Shown: positions 42,601 to 51,492, numbered from the stretch's first letter. The stretch: DNA of 64,000 nt from Azophilus sp965221465 (GCA_965221465.1 OZ244892.1:682001-746000); one strand, 5' to 3'. Notes: a model not told the origin generated them from the letters alone. Numbers and translations are program-made.

Positions 42601-45045
42601 ATGATCGGGTGGCTTTGCGGAATTTCGAGATGCATCGTGCCGGGCGTGGTGTTGGCGATGGCTCTGGGCTGCCAGCCCGCGGCCGTGGTGGACGCGCCGG
42701 CGTCTGTCGACGACCGGGCAGCGACAATCGGCGAGGCATCCGGTGACCGGGCGATGGTGTCTGCGGAAGCGTACAGGCGTGCGGAGCGATTCCTGGCCGC
42801 CAATGCGCCGAGATATGTTCTCAATGCATCGGTGGCGCCGAACTGGATCGGCGAGGAAGACCGCTTCTGGTACAAGCGAGCGCTTCCCGGGGGCGGTGGG
42901 CATTTCGTGACTGTGAATGCGGCCACCGGCGACCGGGAACCGTCTTTCGACCATGTGCTCGTTGCAGCGGAGCTGGCCAGGCTCGATGGGGAGGCCGAAT
43001 ACACGGCCACGACCCTGCCGTTCGATACCTTTACGTTCAACGGCGAAGGCGGTATCGACTTCACGGCGGCGGGCTCGTTCTACCGATGCACGGCGGAACG
43101 CTGCGAGGCTGCCGAGCCGCCGGCGCCACCGTTCACGCCGCTGGAAACACCCTCGCCGGACGGGCAGTGGGCCGCCTACCACGAGGACCACGACCTCTGG
43201 GTGCGTTCGGCCGACGGCGAAACCCAGGTCCGCTTGACCGCCAACGGCGAAGACGGTTGGGAGTACGGCGCCCAGCTCGGTACCAGTGTCGCCTATATCA
43301 CCATGCAGCGCCTCGTGGGTGGGCACGCGCCCCAGGTGACGTGGTCGCCGGATTCCACCAGGCTGCTCACGCAGCGCGTCGACGAGCGCCGGGTCAAGGA
43401 ACTCTCGATCATCGAATACGCGCCCGCCGACGGCAGCCTGCGGCCCCGTACCCACACCATGCGCTACGCCTTTGCCCGGGACGAGATCAAGCCCCGGGGG
43501 CGCTTCGTGGTATTCGACATTCCGAGCGGTGAGCGCACCGATATCGACTATCCCGACATCGAGTTGACCTATGCTGCGATTACCGGTCCGGATTCGCGGG
43601 AAGTCTGGTGGCGCGAAGACGGTCGCGGCTTCGGCTTCGTGCATCGCAAGCCTTTTGCGCGGGGCTACAGCGTCAATCGGGTCGACCTCTCGTCCGGCGA
43701 GGTCAGCGTCGAGTTCGAACGTGCGAGCGAGCACACCTCGTCGCCGGGCATCTCCACGCCGCTGCCCCCGCAGGTGGTGGATTTCGCCGACGGCAGTATC
43801 GTCTGGTTCTCCGACGAGAGCGGCTACGGGCATCTGTATCGCAAGGATGCGACCGGAAACACTGCCCAGATCACCTCGGGTGACTGGAACGTCGGGGCCA
43901 TCCTGCGCGTCGACCGGGAAGCAGGCCGGCTGTATTTCCTCGGGTCGCAGCCGGAAGCGCAGGGAAATCCGTACCATCAATTTGTCTACGGCGTCGATCT
44001 GGACGGTGCCGACTTGCTGAGAATCACCCCCAGCCCCGGCAACTACGGGTCCGTGATGAGTCTGCTCGCCGGCCAATCCCCATTCTCGCCGAGCGGCGAC
44101 TATCTGGTGGCGTCCTGGAGCACCACCACGGACCCGGGCCGCACCGAATTGTTGAACAACCGCGGCGAACTGATCGCGGTGCTCGAAACTGCCGACATCT
44201 CGCCCCTGGAGGAGGTGAGCTTCATACCCCCGGAGCCGTTCACGGTCACCGCCGCGGACGGCGAGACCACCCTCTACGGCACCTTGTTCTTTCCGGCGGA
44301 TTTCGACCCGCAGCAGCTTTATCCTATCGTCGACTCCATCTACCCGGGGCCGCAGATCTGGCGCGATCCGCACCAGTTCACCGGCTCGTTGTTCAGCGCG
44401 TTCGGCGCCCAGGCCATGGCAGAGGTGGGCTTTGTGGTCATGACGGTGGACGGCCGCGGCACGCCGGGTCGCAGCCGCGATTTTCACTTTCCACCGGGGG
44501 TGAACCTGCTCGACTCAGCCGGCAGCCTCGAGGACCACATCGCGGCCATCGAGCAGCTCGCGGCAGAGCGGCCCTACATCGACAAAGCTCGGGTGGGTAT
44601 CTACGGCTGGTCCGGCGGCGGCTATGCCTCCACGCACGCGATCCTGCGCTATCCGGACTTTTTCAAGGTGGCGGTTTCCGGCGCGGGCAATCACGATCCG
44701 CGCACCTATCTGCCCATCTGGGGCGAGAGCTACCAGGGCGATACGGACGATGCCTACTACGAGGCAGGCTCGAACGCGCACCTGGCCGGCAACCTGAAGG
44801 GCAAGCTGTTCCTGATACACGGCGCGCTGGACGACAACGTGCACCCCGGCAATACCTATGCGGTGGTCGATGCGCTCATCGAGGCCAACAAGGATTTCGA
44901 CCTGCTCATACTGCCGAATGCCGCACACTCACCCGGTGCGGCGGAGCCGTACTTCCTGCGCCGGCAGTGGGACTATTTCGTGACCCACCTGTTGGGAATG
45001 CAGCCGCCGGAGGGGTATCGTGTCGGCGCGCAGCAAGGCGGATGA
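42601..45045 (+). CDS. S9 family peptidase (DPP IV-like) lipoprotein, copy 2
   Basis: 814 residues with a lipoprotein signal (MIGWLCGISRCIVPGVVL, lipobox ALGC). The same propeller and hydrolase layout as copy 1 is seen: SPDGQWAAYHEDHDLWVRS, SPGISTPLPPQVVDFADGSI, nucleophile in VGIYGWSGGGYAS, acid/His region GALDDNVHP and NAAHSPGAAE. The pair share several blocks but differ widely, so this is an old duplication or two separately acquired enzymes. ATG 42601 with the GGGG run upstream is the best start. Likely outer-membrane- or periplasm-facing dipeptidyl peptidase. Confidence 0.9.
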   Translation: MIGWLCGISRCIVPGVVLAMALGCQPAAVVDAPASVDDRAATIGEASGDRAMVSAEAYRRAERFLAANAPRYVLNASVAPNWIGEEDRFWYKRALPGGGGHFVTVNAATGDREPSFDHVLVAAELARLDGEAEYTATTLPFDTFTFNGEGGIDFTAAGSFYRCTAERCEAAEPPAPPFTPLETPSPDGQWAAYHEDHDLWVRSADGETQVRLTANGEDGWEYGAQLGTSVAYITMQRLVGGHAPQVTWSPDSTRLLTQRVDERRVKELSIIEYAPADGSLRPRTHTMRYAFARDEIKPRGRFVVFDIPSGERTDIDYPDIELTYAAITGPDSREVWWREDGRGFGFVHRKPFARGYSVNRVDLSSGEVSVEFERASEHTSSPGISTPLPPQVVDFADGSIVWFSDESGYGHLYRKDATGNTAQITSGDWNVGAILRVDREAGRLYFLGSQPEAQGNPYHQFVYGVDLDGADLLRITPSPGNYGSVMSLLAGQSPFSPSGDYLVASWSTTTDPGRTELLNNRGELIAVLETADISPLEEVSFIPPEPFTVTAADGETTLYGTLFFPADFDPQQLYPIVDSIYPGPQIWRDPHQFTGSLFSAFGAQAMAEVGFVVMTVDGRGTPGRSRDFHFPPGVNLLDSAGSLEDHIAAIEQLAAERPYIDKARVGIYGWSGGGYASTHAILRYPDFFKVAVSGAGNHDPRTYLPIWGESYQGDTDDAYYEAGSNAHLAGNLKGKLFLIHGALDDNVHPGNTYAVVDALIEANKDFDLLILPNAAHSPGAAEPYFLRRQWDYFVTHLLGMQPPEGYRVGAQQGG

Positions 45046-45065
45046 TCGTCTCGATGGAGTAACGC

Positions 45066-45701
45066 ATGTCAGAACATCTCGTTTTCTACACCAACCCCAT
45101 GTCCAGGGGCGCCATCGTGCGCTGGATGCTCGAGGAAGTGGGCGCACCTTACGACGTCGAGGTGATCGAATACGGCGAGCCGATGAAGTCGGACGCCTAT
45201 CTGGCCATCAACCCCATGGGCAAGGTGCCCGCCATCCGCCACGGTGACGTGGTGGTGACGGAGTGCGCCGCCATTTGCGCCTACCTGGCGGATGCGTTTC
45301 CCGATGCCGGGCTGGCGCCGCCGCCCGCGGAGCGCGGCCCCTATTACCGCTGGCTCTTCTTCGCCGCCGGCCCGCTGGAAGCGGCCACCACCAACCGCAT
45401 GCTCGGTTTCGAAACCACCGAAGAACAGGAGCAGATGGTGGGCTACGGCACGCTCGAAACGGTAATCGACGCTCTGGAGGCGGCACTGGCGGGTGGCGGA
45501 CATGTGGCCGGCGAGCAGTTTTCCGCGGCGGATGTCTACGTCGGCTCCCACCTGGGTTGGGGCATGGACACGATGAAGACGATCGAGAGTCGGCCTGCCT
45601 TCGTCGACTATTGGAAACGGGTGAGCACCCGCGAAGCCCGTCGCCGCGCCGAAGCGCTGGACAATGCCCTGATGCCGGAGGGTGGTGCGCCTGGCGCTTG
45701 A
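45066..45701 (+). CDS. Glutathione S-transferase family protein
   Basis: 211 residues. A thioredoxin-like N-terminal domain (LVFYTNPMSRGAIVRWMLEE, NPMGKVPAI with cis-Pro, TECAAICAYLAD for gamma-glutamyl binding) is followed by an all-helical domain with ADVYVGSHLGWGM. It would conjugate or reduce substrates with glutathione in the cytoplasm. It starts 20 nt after the S9 peptidase gene, suggesting one transcript. Glutathione breakdown by the nearby gamma-glutamyltransferases is a possible link, unproven. Confidence 0.9.
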   Translation: MSEHLVFYTNPMSRGAIVRWMLEEVGAPYDVEVIEYGEPMKSDAYLAINPMGKVPAIRHGDVVVTECAAICAYLADAFPDAGLAPPPAERGPYYRWLFFAAGPLEAATTNRMLGFETTEEQEQMVGYGTLETVIDALEAALAGGGHVAGEQFSAADVYVGSHLGWGMDTMKTIESRPAFVDYWKRVSTREARRRAEALDNALMPEGGAPGA

Positions 45702-45708
45702 ATTCGAT

Positions 45709-45769
45709 GGCCGCACAGGTCGAGTGATTTGGTGTCGGCAGCAGGAAGCTGGTGAGACATACGGGCCAG
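45709..45769. repeat. Family-1 palindromic element, one-arm copy
   Basis: Only the right arm survives (GGCCGCACAGG, GTCGGCAGCAGGAAGCTGG, TGAGACATACGGGCCAG). It begins 7 bp past the GST stop codon. Confidence 0.65.
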
Positions 45770-45871
45770 CCGTGCCGTTCTCGGGAGTCAACCGATACGT
45801 GGTCGTGCGACAATCGTCCCGCCGAAACCGGAGCCGTTAGCGAAGCGGGGACGCAAACAGGAGGTCCGACC

Positions 45872-46366
45872 ATGGCCGCTGAATTCATGACATTGGAGAA
45901 CTGCGCGGAGCACCTGGGCGAGACCTTTCATTCCAGTTGGATGGAGATCACCCAGGATCGCATCAGCGCCTTCGGTGAAACGATCGAGGATTTCGACCCC
46001 CATCACATGGACCCGGAATGGGCGGCCGCCCACAGCCCCTGGGGCCGAACCATTTCGTTCGGCTGGATGACCGGCTCGCTCACCACGCCCATGCTCTACG
46101 AGGTGTTTCGCTACCGTCTCGACGGCGACCCCAAGACGTACGGATACCCGGCAAACTACGGTATCGACCGGTTGCGCTACGTCGAGCCGGTACCCGAAGG
46201 TTCCCGCATACGCGGCCGGATCAGCCTGAAGCGCATCGAGGATCGCGGCAACGGGCGCACCCTGTATACCTTCGACATCCTGGTGGAGATCGAAGGCAAC
46301 GACCGGCCGGCGCTGGTCGCCGACTTCATGCTGATGTGGCTCAAGGAATCGGATGAAAACCCCTGA
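45872..46366 (+). CDS. MaoC-like (hot-dog fold) dehydratase
   Basis: 164 residues with the hydratase-2 motif 'D-x-x-x-H-x-D' in DFDPHHMDPEWAAAHSPWG followed by RTISFGWMTGSL, then NYGIDRLRYVEPVPEGSRIR typical of MaoC proteins. It would hydrate enoyl-CoA or a related thioester. AGGAGG 8 nt before ATG 45872 fixes the start. The YkvI-type gene follows after 12 nt. Confidence 0.87.
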   Translation: MAAEFMTLENCAEHLGETFHSSWMEITQDRISAFGETIEDFDPHHMDPEWAAAHSPWGRTISFGWMTGSLTTPMLYEVFRYRLDGDPKTYGYPANYGIDRLRYVEPVPEGSRIRGRISLKRIEDRGNGRTLYTFDILVEIEGNDRPALVADFMLMWLKESDENP

Positions 46367-46378
46367 GCCGACCTCGAG

Positions 46379-47461
46379 GTGACCAAGTGGTTCAAGGCCT
46401 GGATCGTACCGGGCGCCGTGTTTCAGTCGGTCATTGTCGGTGGCGGCTATGGCACGGGCCGGGAGGTCGTCGAGTACGTCTCCAGCGCCGGCCCCTGGGG
46501 CGGATTGGCCAACGTGGCGCTGATCGGTGTGTTGTTCGGCCTGATTCTCGCCGTCACCTTCGATTACGCGCGCCGGTTCGAGGTGCGCGACTACCGCCTG
46601 TTCATCAGGTCGCTGCTCGGCCCCGGCTGGGTGCTCTACGAGGCGGTGATGATCGCCGCCCTGGTGCTGGTTCTGGCGGTTGCCGGGTCGGCGGCGGGAC
46701 AGGTGCTGAACGACAGTTTCGACATTCCGTTCGTGGTGGGCGTCGGGCTGATGCTGCTGATCGTGGTGGTGTTCAACTACAGCGGCCGCGAATGGATCGA
46801 GCGCACGCTGACGGCCTGGGGCCTTTTGATGAGCCTGATGCTGATCGTCTACACGGGTCTGGTGCTGGTGCACATGGACGAAGCCGTCACTCGGGCGTTC
46901 ACGGACACGCGACTCGAATCCGGCTGGTGGCGGAGCGGCGTGCGCTTCGTCCTGTATACGGCGCTGATCGTTCCGGTACTTCTCTATGCGACCGATCACA
47001 TCGAGACGCGCGCCCAGGCCTGGGGCGCCGGCCTGATCGGGGGTGTGCTCGGCACGTTGCCGGCGTTGCTGTATCACCTGACCTTCATGGCGGGCTATCC
47101 GCAGATTCTGGAGCAGGCGCTGCCGACCTACTGGACGCTGCTGCGGCTGGCGCTGCCCGCGGCCGTTGCCGTCTACGTGATCGTTCTGTTCGTCACCATC
47201 GCCCAGACGGGGGTCGGCATTCTCCAGGGTATCAACGAGCGGCTGGATGTCTGGTGGCTGGAGCGGCGCGGCCGCACGCTGACGCCGCGCCTGCACGCGT
47301 TGATTGCCGGCGGTGCGGTACTGACGAGCCTGCTGCTTTCCAATTTCGGCATCGTTGCCCTGGTTGCGCAGGGTTACGGCACGCTTGCCTGGTTCGGAAT
47401 CATCCTGTTCGTGGCGCCCGTGCTGACCATCGGCGCCTGGCGCTTGTACGGTTCCCGATGA
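46379..47461 (+). CDS. YkvI-family membrane protein (amino-acid/cation transporter-like)
   Basis: 360 residues, almost entirely hydrophobic with ten or so predicted membrane helices. The N-terminal VGGGYGTGREVVEYVSSAGP and the later HLTFMAGYPQILEQALPTYW are features of the YkvI group, distant LeuT-fold transporters. Substrate unknown. GTG 46379 follows the MaoC stop by 12 nt. It converges on the coiled-coil gene with a 15-bp spacer. Confidence 0.75.
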   Translation: MTKWFKAWIVPGAVFQSVIVGGGYGTGREVVEYVSSAGPWGGLANVALIGVLFGLILAVTFDYARRFEVRDYRLFIRSLLGPGWVLYEAVMIAALVLVLAVAGSAAGQVLNDSFDIPFVVGVGLMLLIVVVFNYSGREWIERTLTAWGLLMSLMLIVYTGLVLVHMDEAVTRAFTDTRLESGWWRSGVRFVLYTALIVPVLLYATDHIETRAQAWGAGLIGGVLGTLPALLYHLTFMAGYPQILEQALPTYWTLLRLALPAAVAVYVIVLFVTIAQTGVGILQGINERLDVWWLERRGRTLTPRLHALIAGGAVLTSLLLSNFGIVALVAQGYGTLAWFGIILFVAPVLTIGAWRLYGSR

Positions 47462-47476
47462 GGCGGGAATCGCGGT

Positions 47477-47872
47477 CTACGACACGGGCTCCGACGGTCG
47501 AACTGGAAGCGCGTCGACACGGCTCTCCAACCCCGCCATCCGGTTCTCCAAACCCGCCATCCGAATCTCCAACCCGGCGACCCGGTTCTCCAACGCGGCG
47601 ACCCGATCGTCCAAGCCGGCGACCCGGCTCTCCAATCCGGCAAGGCGCTCGCGAATGGCGGCCTGGCCCTCCTGGAGGGCTTCGAATTTCGTGTTCAGCC
47701 GCTCTTCCGTTCGTTTGATTTCGCCGGTGAGTTTCGTATCCAGCCGCTCGATTTTTCCATCCAGCCAGACTGCCTGGCCCAGTACCGCCAGCAGCACCGC
47801 AAGGGCGAAGCTCGCGAACGGAATGAATTCCGCGATCGGCTTGCGGGACCGAGCTACTGCGTCACTGCTCAT
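47477..47872 (-). CDS. Membrane-anchored heptad-repeat coiled-coil protein
   Basis: 131 residues: a short basic N-terminus, one transmembrane helix (FIPFASFALAVLLAVLGQAVWL), then an uninterrupted coiled coil. From about residue 80 it consists of nearly identical heptads of the form R-(V/M/L)-A-G-L-E-x (seven in a row), encoded by imperfect 21-bp tandem repeats. No catalytic domain. It may form a trimeric or dimeric stalk; similar short proteins resemble tail-fibre or adhesin stalk sequences. ATG 47872 is preferred over an upstream in-frame start lacking support. Confidence 0.6.
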   Translation of the reverse strand: MSSDAVARSRKPIAEFIPFASFALAVLLAVLGQAVWLDGKIERLDTKLTGEIKRTEERLNTKFEALQEGQAAIRERLAGLESRVAGLDDRVAALENRVAGLEIRMAGLENRMAGLESRVDALPVRPSEPVS

Positions 47873-47973
47873 GTCGGTATCGTACGCTCTCCCGGACCAC
47901 GACGCCAACGCGAAATCCTCCCGTCCTGGTGTAGGCAATTTGCCACGCACCGCTGCACGAAAGCTGGAGGACC

Positions 47974-47993
47974 CTAGCACGGATCCGGGCTAG
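47974..47993. repeat. Near-perfect 20-bp palindrome resembling fused family-1 tips
   Basis: CTAGCACGGATCCGGGCTAG equals the left tip CTAGCCCGGAT joined to the right tip ATCCGGGCTAG with one base changed. It may be an excision or deletion scar of a family-1 element. Confidence 0.5.
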
Positions 47994-48090
47994 TAGTTGC
48001 CCGATTCCTGGTCCCGCTCGGTAAGGTGCGATGGCGGCTCGACGATTGCCCGGCGACTACCGGCGAGATCGTGCGGTCGGTTGGGCCATG

Positions 48091-48134
48091 GCGGCGTTTC
48101 CCCTGGGCAGCAGGAAGTTGGTGACGGATGTGGA
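48091..48134. repeat. Family-1 palindromic element, one-arm copy
   Basis: Contains the right arm GGCAGCAGGAAGTTGGTGAC followed by GGATGTGGACC. It lies in the 409-bp gap (47873-48281) between the coiled-coil gene and the gamma-glutamyltransferase gene, where no gene was found. Confidence 0.6.
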
Positions 48135-48281
48135 CCAAGGATAGGCGTATCGGCGTGGCGCTTGTATTTGCCCGGCCGACCGATTTCCATTCGAGTGGTC
48201 GTGCGGTGCGGCTGCTTCCGCTCTGAGGGGGGTCGATGCCGGCTGCGTCTCCCCGGTCGTTGATCCTCGAGGAAGACGCCC

Positions 48282-50096
48282 ATGGCGCGTTTCGCGGCAC
48301 TATTCCTGGTCCTTGTTGCCGGCCTGGCATTTGCAGACGACCCCGATCTGTCACCGCGAAGCTGGCCCGAAGGGGAGCTGGAGCGACACGCGAATCTGTT
48401 CGGCGTGGAGAAACCGCTGGCGGCTTCGAAAACCGGGATCGTGGTCAGCACCACCGCGGCCGCAGCCGCCCGGTCCGGGCTCGAGGCGCTCAACCGGGGC
48501 GGTAGCGCCGTCGATGCGGTGATGACCCATGCCCTGGCGGAGATTACGCTCGTGGCGAGTTGCTGCGTCAGCCATGCGGGATTCATGGACCTGATGGTCT
48601 TCGAGGCGGCTACGGGCGAGGTGTATCACCTTAACGGCGGCTGGAATACCGTTCTGGGCGAGGACGATCCCCTCTCCATTCCGGGCGATGGTGTGCCGAG
48701 CGGCCGCGCGACTCTGGTGCCGGGTTTCATGGCGGGGCTCGAAGCAGCCCATGAGCGCTTCGGCAAGCTGCCGTTCGCGTCGCTGTTCGGGCCGGCGATC
48801 TACTTCGCGGAGGAAGGCTTCGAGTTGCTGCCGATGCTCGGGGCCATGATCGAGCAGCGCCGGGACGTGCTGTCACGGCGGCCCGATACGAAGGCCGTCT
48901 TCACGAAGGACGACGGCAACTGGTACACGACCGGAGACCATTTCCAACAGCCTGAACTCGCACACACCCTGCGCCAGGTGGCGAAGCAGGGGGCGGATTA
49001 CATGTACAGCGGGCCCTGGGCGGAAAAGCTCGTCAAGGCGGTGCAGTCCGAGGGCGGCAAGTTGACCCTCGAGGATCTGCAACGCTACGAGCCGATCTGG
49101 AAGGCGCCCTCGAGTTCCACCTTTCGCGGCTACGATGTGCATGCCACCGCGCAGCCCAATCTCGGCGGCGTCAACATGGTCGAGGCGCTGAACCTGGTCG
49201 AGCAGGCAAACCTCGGGGCGCTCGGCCACTACACAGAAAATTCGGAGGCATTGTTTCGGCTCACCCGCATTGCCCGCGTGATCGACATCATGGGCACTTC
49301 GCTCACCCACCACGTCACCCCCGCTGCATTGATCGCCGCCCATGCACCGGGCATTGCCACGATGCCGGCGGATCGCACCTCCAAGCAGGCAGCGAAGAAG
49401 CTGTGGCGCGCCATGCAGACCGAAGGCTGGGACAGTCTCAACATCGCGGCCTACGAATGGCAGCCCGGCCCGTCATCCGGAAATCACTCCGATGCGGTGG
49501 TGGCCGTCGATGCCGAGGGCAATGCGGCAGCCCTGCTGCACACCATCAACACCGCACTTTGGGGTACGACCGGGATTTTCGTCGACGGCGTGGCGATCGC
49601 CGACTCCGGCAAGTACCAACAGACCAAGATCGCCCGCGCCGGCCCCGGCAAGCGGTTGCCCATCGAGACCAACCCGGTGCTGATCAGCAGAAACGGCAAG
49701 CCCGTGCTGGTTTCTTCCAGCATCGGCATGGGGGTGCACGAACAGACCTTGCAGGCCATCGTCAATATCCTGGAATACGGCCTCGACCCCAAGGCCGCCG
49801 CCGAAAGCCCCCAGGTGCTGCGTTCCATCGGCGGCGGACTCGACCGTGCCTTGGGCGAAGGCGCCGAAAACCCTGCCGCCCAGGCGGTGGAAGAGGGCGC
49901 CTTCGATCCTGAACTGCTTGCCCGGGTGCGATCCATGCAACAGCCCATGCAGGAGATTCCGCCTCGGCTCGCGGGCGGCTGGCGCGGCTATTGGGTCGGC
50001 ATCCACATCGACCCGGAAACGGGCATCCGGCGCGGTGCGGTGTCACCCTATTTCGATGGCTGGGCGCTGGGGCAGGATGACGGAGATGCTTGGTAG
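48282..50096 (+). CDS. Gamma-glutamyltransferase-family protein lacking the canonical nucleophile motif
   Basis: 604 residues. Signal peptide (MARFAALFLVLVAGLAFADD), then the large-subunit signature ALNRGGSAVDAVMTHALAE, WNTVLGEDDPLSIPGDGVPS and QPNLGGVNMVEALNLVE. At the junction where gamma-glutamyltransferases carry Thr-Thr-His-x-Ser, this protein reads G-N401-H-S-D-A-V-V-A-V-D. The Thr that both cleaves the precursor and acts as nucleophile is therefore not visible; Ser403 aligns best. It belongs to the Ntn-hydrolase superfamily by overall sequence, but maturation and activity are uncertain. A TAG at 50094-50096 ends it. Confidence 0.8.
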   Translation: MARFAALFLVLVAGLAFADDPDLSPRSWPEGELERHANLFGVEKPLAASKTGIVVSTTAAAAARSGLEALNRGGSAVDAVMTHALAEITLVASCCVSHAGFMDLMVFEAATGEVYHLNGGWNTVLGEDDPLSIPGDGVPSGRATLVPGFMAGLEAAHERFGKLPFASLFGPAIYFAEEGFELLPMLGAMIEQRRDVLSRRPDTKAVFTKDDGNWYTTGDHFQQPELAHTLRQVAKQGADYMYSGPWAEKLVKAVQSEGGKLTLEDLQRYEPIWKAPSSSTFRGYDVHATAQPNLGGVNMVEALNLVEQANLGALGHYTENSEALFRLTRIARVIDIMGTSLTHHVTPAALIAAHAPGIATMPADRTSKQAAKKLWRAMQTEGWDSLNIAAYEWQPGPSSGNHSDAVVAVDAEGNAAALLHTINTALWGTTGIFVDGVAIADSGKYQQTKIARAGPGKRLPIETNPVLISRNGKPVLVSSSIGMGVHEQTLQAIVNILEYGLDPKAAAESPQVLRSIGGGLDRALGEGAENPAAQAVEEGAFDPELLARVRSMQQPMQEIPPRLAGGWRGYWVGIHIDPETGIRRGAVSPYFDGWALGQDDGDAW

Positions 50097-50277
50097 CCCG
50101 ACTGACCGAAAGACTATAAGTTGACGGAGTATTTTTCCCGAAGGCGGAAGGGGAGTACTCGAATAGCTTGGCTGCACCTCAGGGTTGTTGCCAAAAAGCA
50201 CACATTGGGCGAATAATGGCGAACGATGGTCGGTTCATCCCAAGCCGAAAGGCGATGCGCGATTACGGGAGGAAACC

Positions 50278-50583
50278 GTGACGGTGATTGACAACTTGAC
50301 AGTCGAGGAGCAGGAAGTTTTGGACAAGTTCCGCCGAGGAGAGTTGAACCGTAGCCCTGATGCCGACGAGGAGAAGGAGGTAGCCGTCCAGGCTGCCCGC
50401 AACACGTTCAACAAGACCCGGCGCGTGAACCTCAGGGTTACAGAACGTGACTTCAATCTCGCGCATGCGCGCGCACGCGAAGAGGGCATGCCGTGTCAGA
50501 CGTTGCTCTCGAGCGTAATTCACAAGTTTCTTGCAGGTCGGCTCGTCGAGCGAAAGCAGTCGGTGGGCGAGAACGACCGATGA
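50278..50583 (+). CDS. CopG/ribbon-helix-helix antitoxin-like protein (orphan)
   Basis: 101 residues from GTG 50278 (GGGAGG 6 nt upstream). The C-terminal half is a ribbon-helix-helix-type unit: RRVNLRVTERDFNLAHARAR, EEGMPCQTLLSSVIHKFLAG. The N-terminus is acidic and probably the toxin-binding segment. Proteins of this type pair with BrnT/RelE-like toxins encoded just upstream. Here the 180-bp upstream gap holds no intact toxin gene, so the partner appears lost. Confidence 0.65.
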   Translation: MTVIDNLTVEEQEVLDKFRRGELNRSPDADEEKEVAVQAARNTFNKTRRVNLRVTERDFNLAHARAREEGMPCQTLLSSVIHKFLAGRLVERKQSVGENDR

Positions 50584-50618
50584 GCAGCCGTCCACAGGTC
50601 CGATGGAGCGTTGCTGGA

Positions 50619-50702
50619 GCGCGACCGCGCAGGACGGCGCGTTTTGCTTCAGCGACGAAACGTCGACACCCTCGCGACGAAAGTTGGTGAGATAGTCGGG
50701 TT
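50619..50702. repeat. Family-1 palindromic element, one-arm copy overlapping the SDR stop codon
   Basis: Reads GACCGCGCAGGACGGCGCG, then CCTCGCGACGAAAGTTGGTG and GAGATAGTCGGGTTA. Its terminal TTA supplies the TAA stop of the SDR gene on the minus strand (50701-50703). Confidence 0.7.
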
Positions 50703-51492
50703 ACCCCAGAAACCGGGGGTTGTTCACGGCGGTAATCCCCCCGTCGATGGGAAAAATACCCCCGGTGATAAAGCCGGCTTCGTCGCTGCTCAGGAACAGC
50801 ACGAGGTCCGCTATTTCGGCGGGCTGCGCCACGCGCCCCATTGGGTGCATGTTCGCAATCTGCCCGCCGGGTTCGAGGGCGGGGCTGCCAATGCCCGCCA
50901 TCGGTGTACTCACGGCGCCGGGTGCCACGGCATTGACTCGAACGCTTTCAGCCGCAAATTCTCCGGCGGCGCACTTGGTCAGGCCGACAACGCCGTGTTT
51001 GGCGGCGGTATACAAGGCCATGCCGGCGTCGCCGCGCAAGCCGGCAACCGACGCTGTCACGGTAATCGCACCACCGCGGCCAAGCATCCCCGGGGCAACA
51101 GCGCGGATGCCCAGGAACACGCTGCGCAGGTTGACGGCCATCATCCGGTCCCAGCCATCGACATCGGCCTCCAGGATGGGCCCTCTCTCGAGAATGCCTG
51201 CGTTCAGGAAGGCGATATCGAGCATACCGAGCCCGGCAACGGTTTCATCCACCATTCGGTTGTTGTCCGCCTCCACCGATACGTCGGCCGCACAGGCGAG
51301 CGCTGCGCCTCCCTGCCTGGTGATTTGCGCTGCTGTTTCACGGGCGGTTTCGATATTCAGGTCAACACAGCAGACACCGGCTCCCTGTGCGGCAAAGGCA
51401 ATGGCGGTCGCCGCGCCGATACCTGAACCGGCGCCCGTCACCAGTGCGACCTTGCCGCTGAACCTCCGTTGCTGGTTCACGTCACGCTCCAT
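50701..51492 (-). CDS. Short-chain dehydrogenase/reductase
   Basis: 263 residues with the complete classical SDR set: cofactor motif TGAGSGIG (about 19-26), Asp after the second strand (VDLN, suggesting NAD), NAG motif in AFLNAGILE, active-site Ser in TASVAG, Tyr-x-x-x-Lys in YTAAKHG, and the C-terminal GGIFPIDGG. It oxidises or reduces a secondary alcohol or ketone. It is downstream of the SnoaL-like gene on the same strand and may form a unit with it, though a family-1 repeat lies between them. Confidence 0.92.
   Translation of the reverse strand: MERDVNQQRRFSGKVALVTGAGSGIGAATAIAFAAQGAGVCCVDLNIETARETAAQITRQGGAALACAADVSVEADNNRMVDETVAGLGMLDIAFLNAGILERGPILEADVDGWDRMMAVNLRSVFLGIRAVAPGMLGRGGAITVTASVAGLRGDAGMALYTAAKHGVVGLTKCAAGEFAAESVRVNAVAPGAVSTPMAGIGSPALEPGGQIANMHPMGRVAQPAEIADLVLFLSSDEAGFITGGIFPIDGGITAVNNPRFLG

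Noticed and set aside
40542..43064. 840-codon minus-strand open frame opposite the S9 peptidases
   Set aside because: Shadow of two genes with clear catalytic motifs; no family features of its own.
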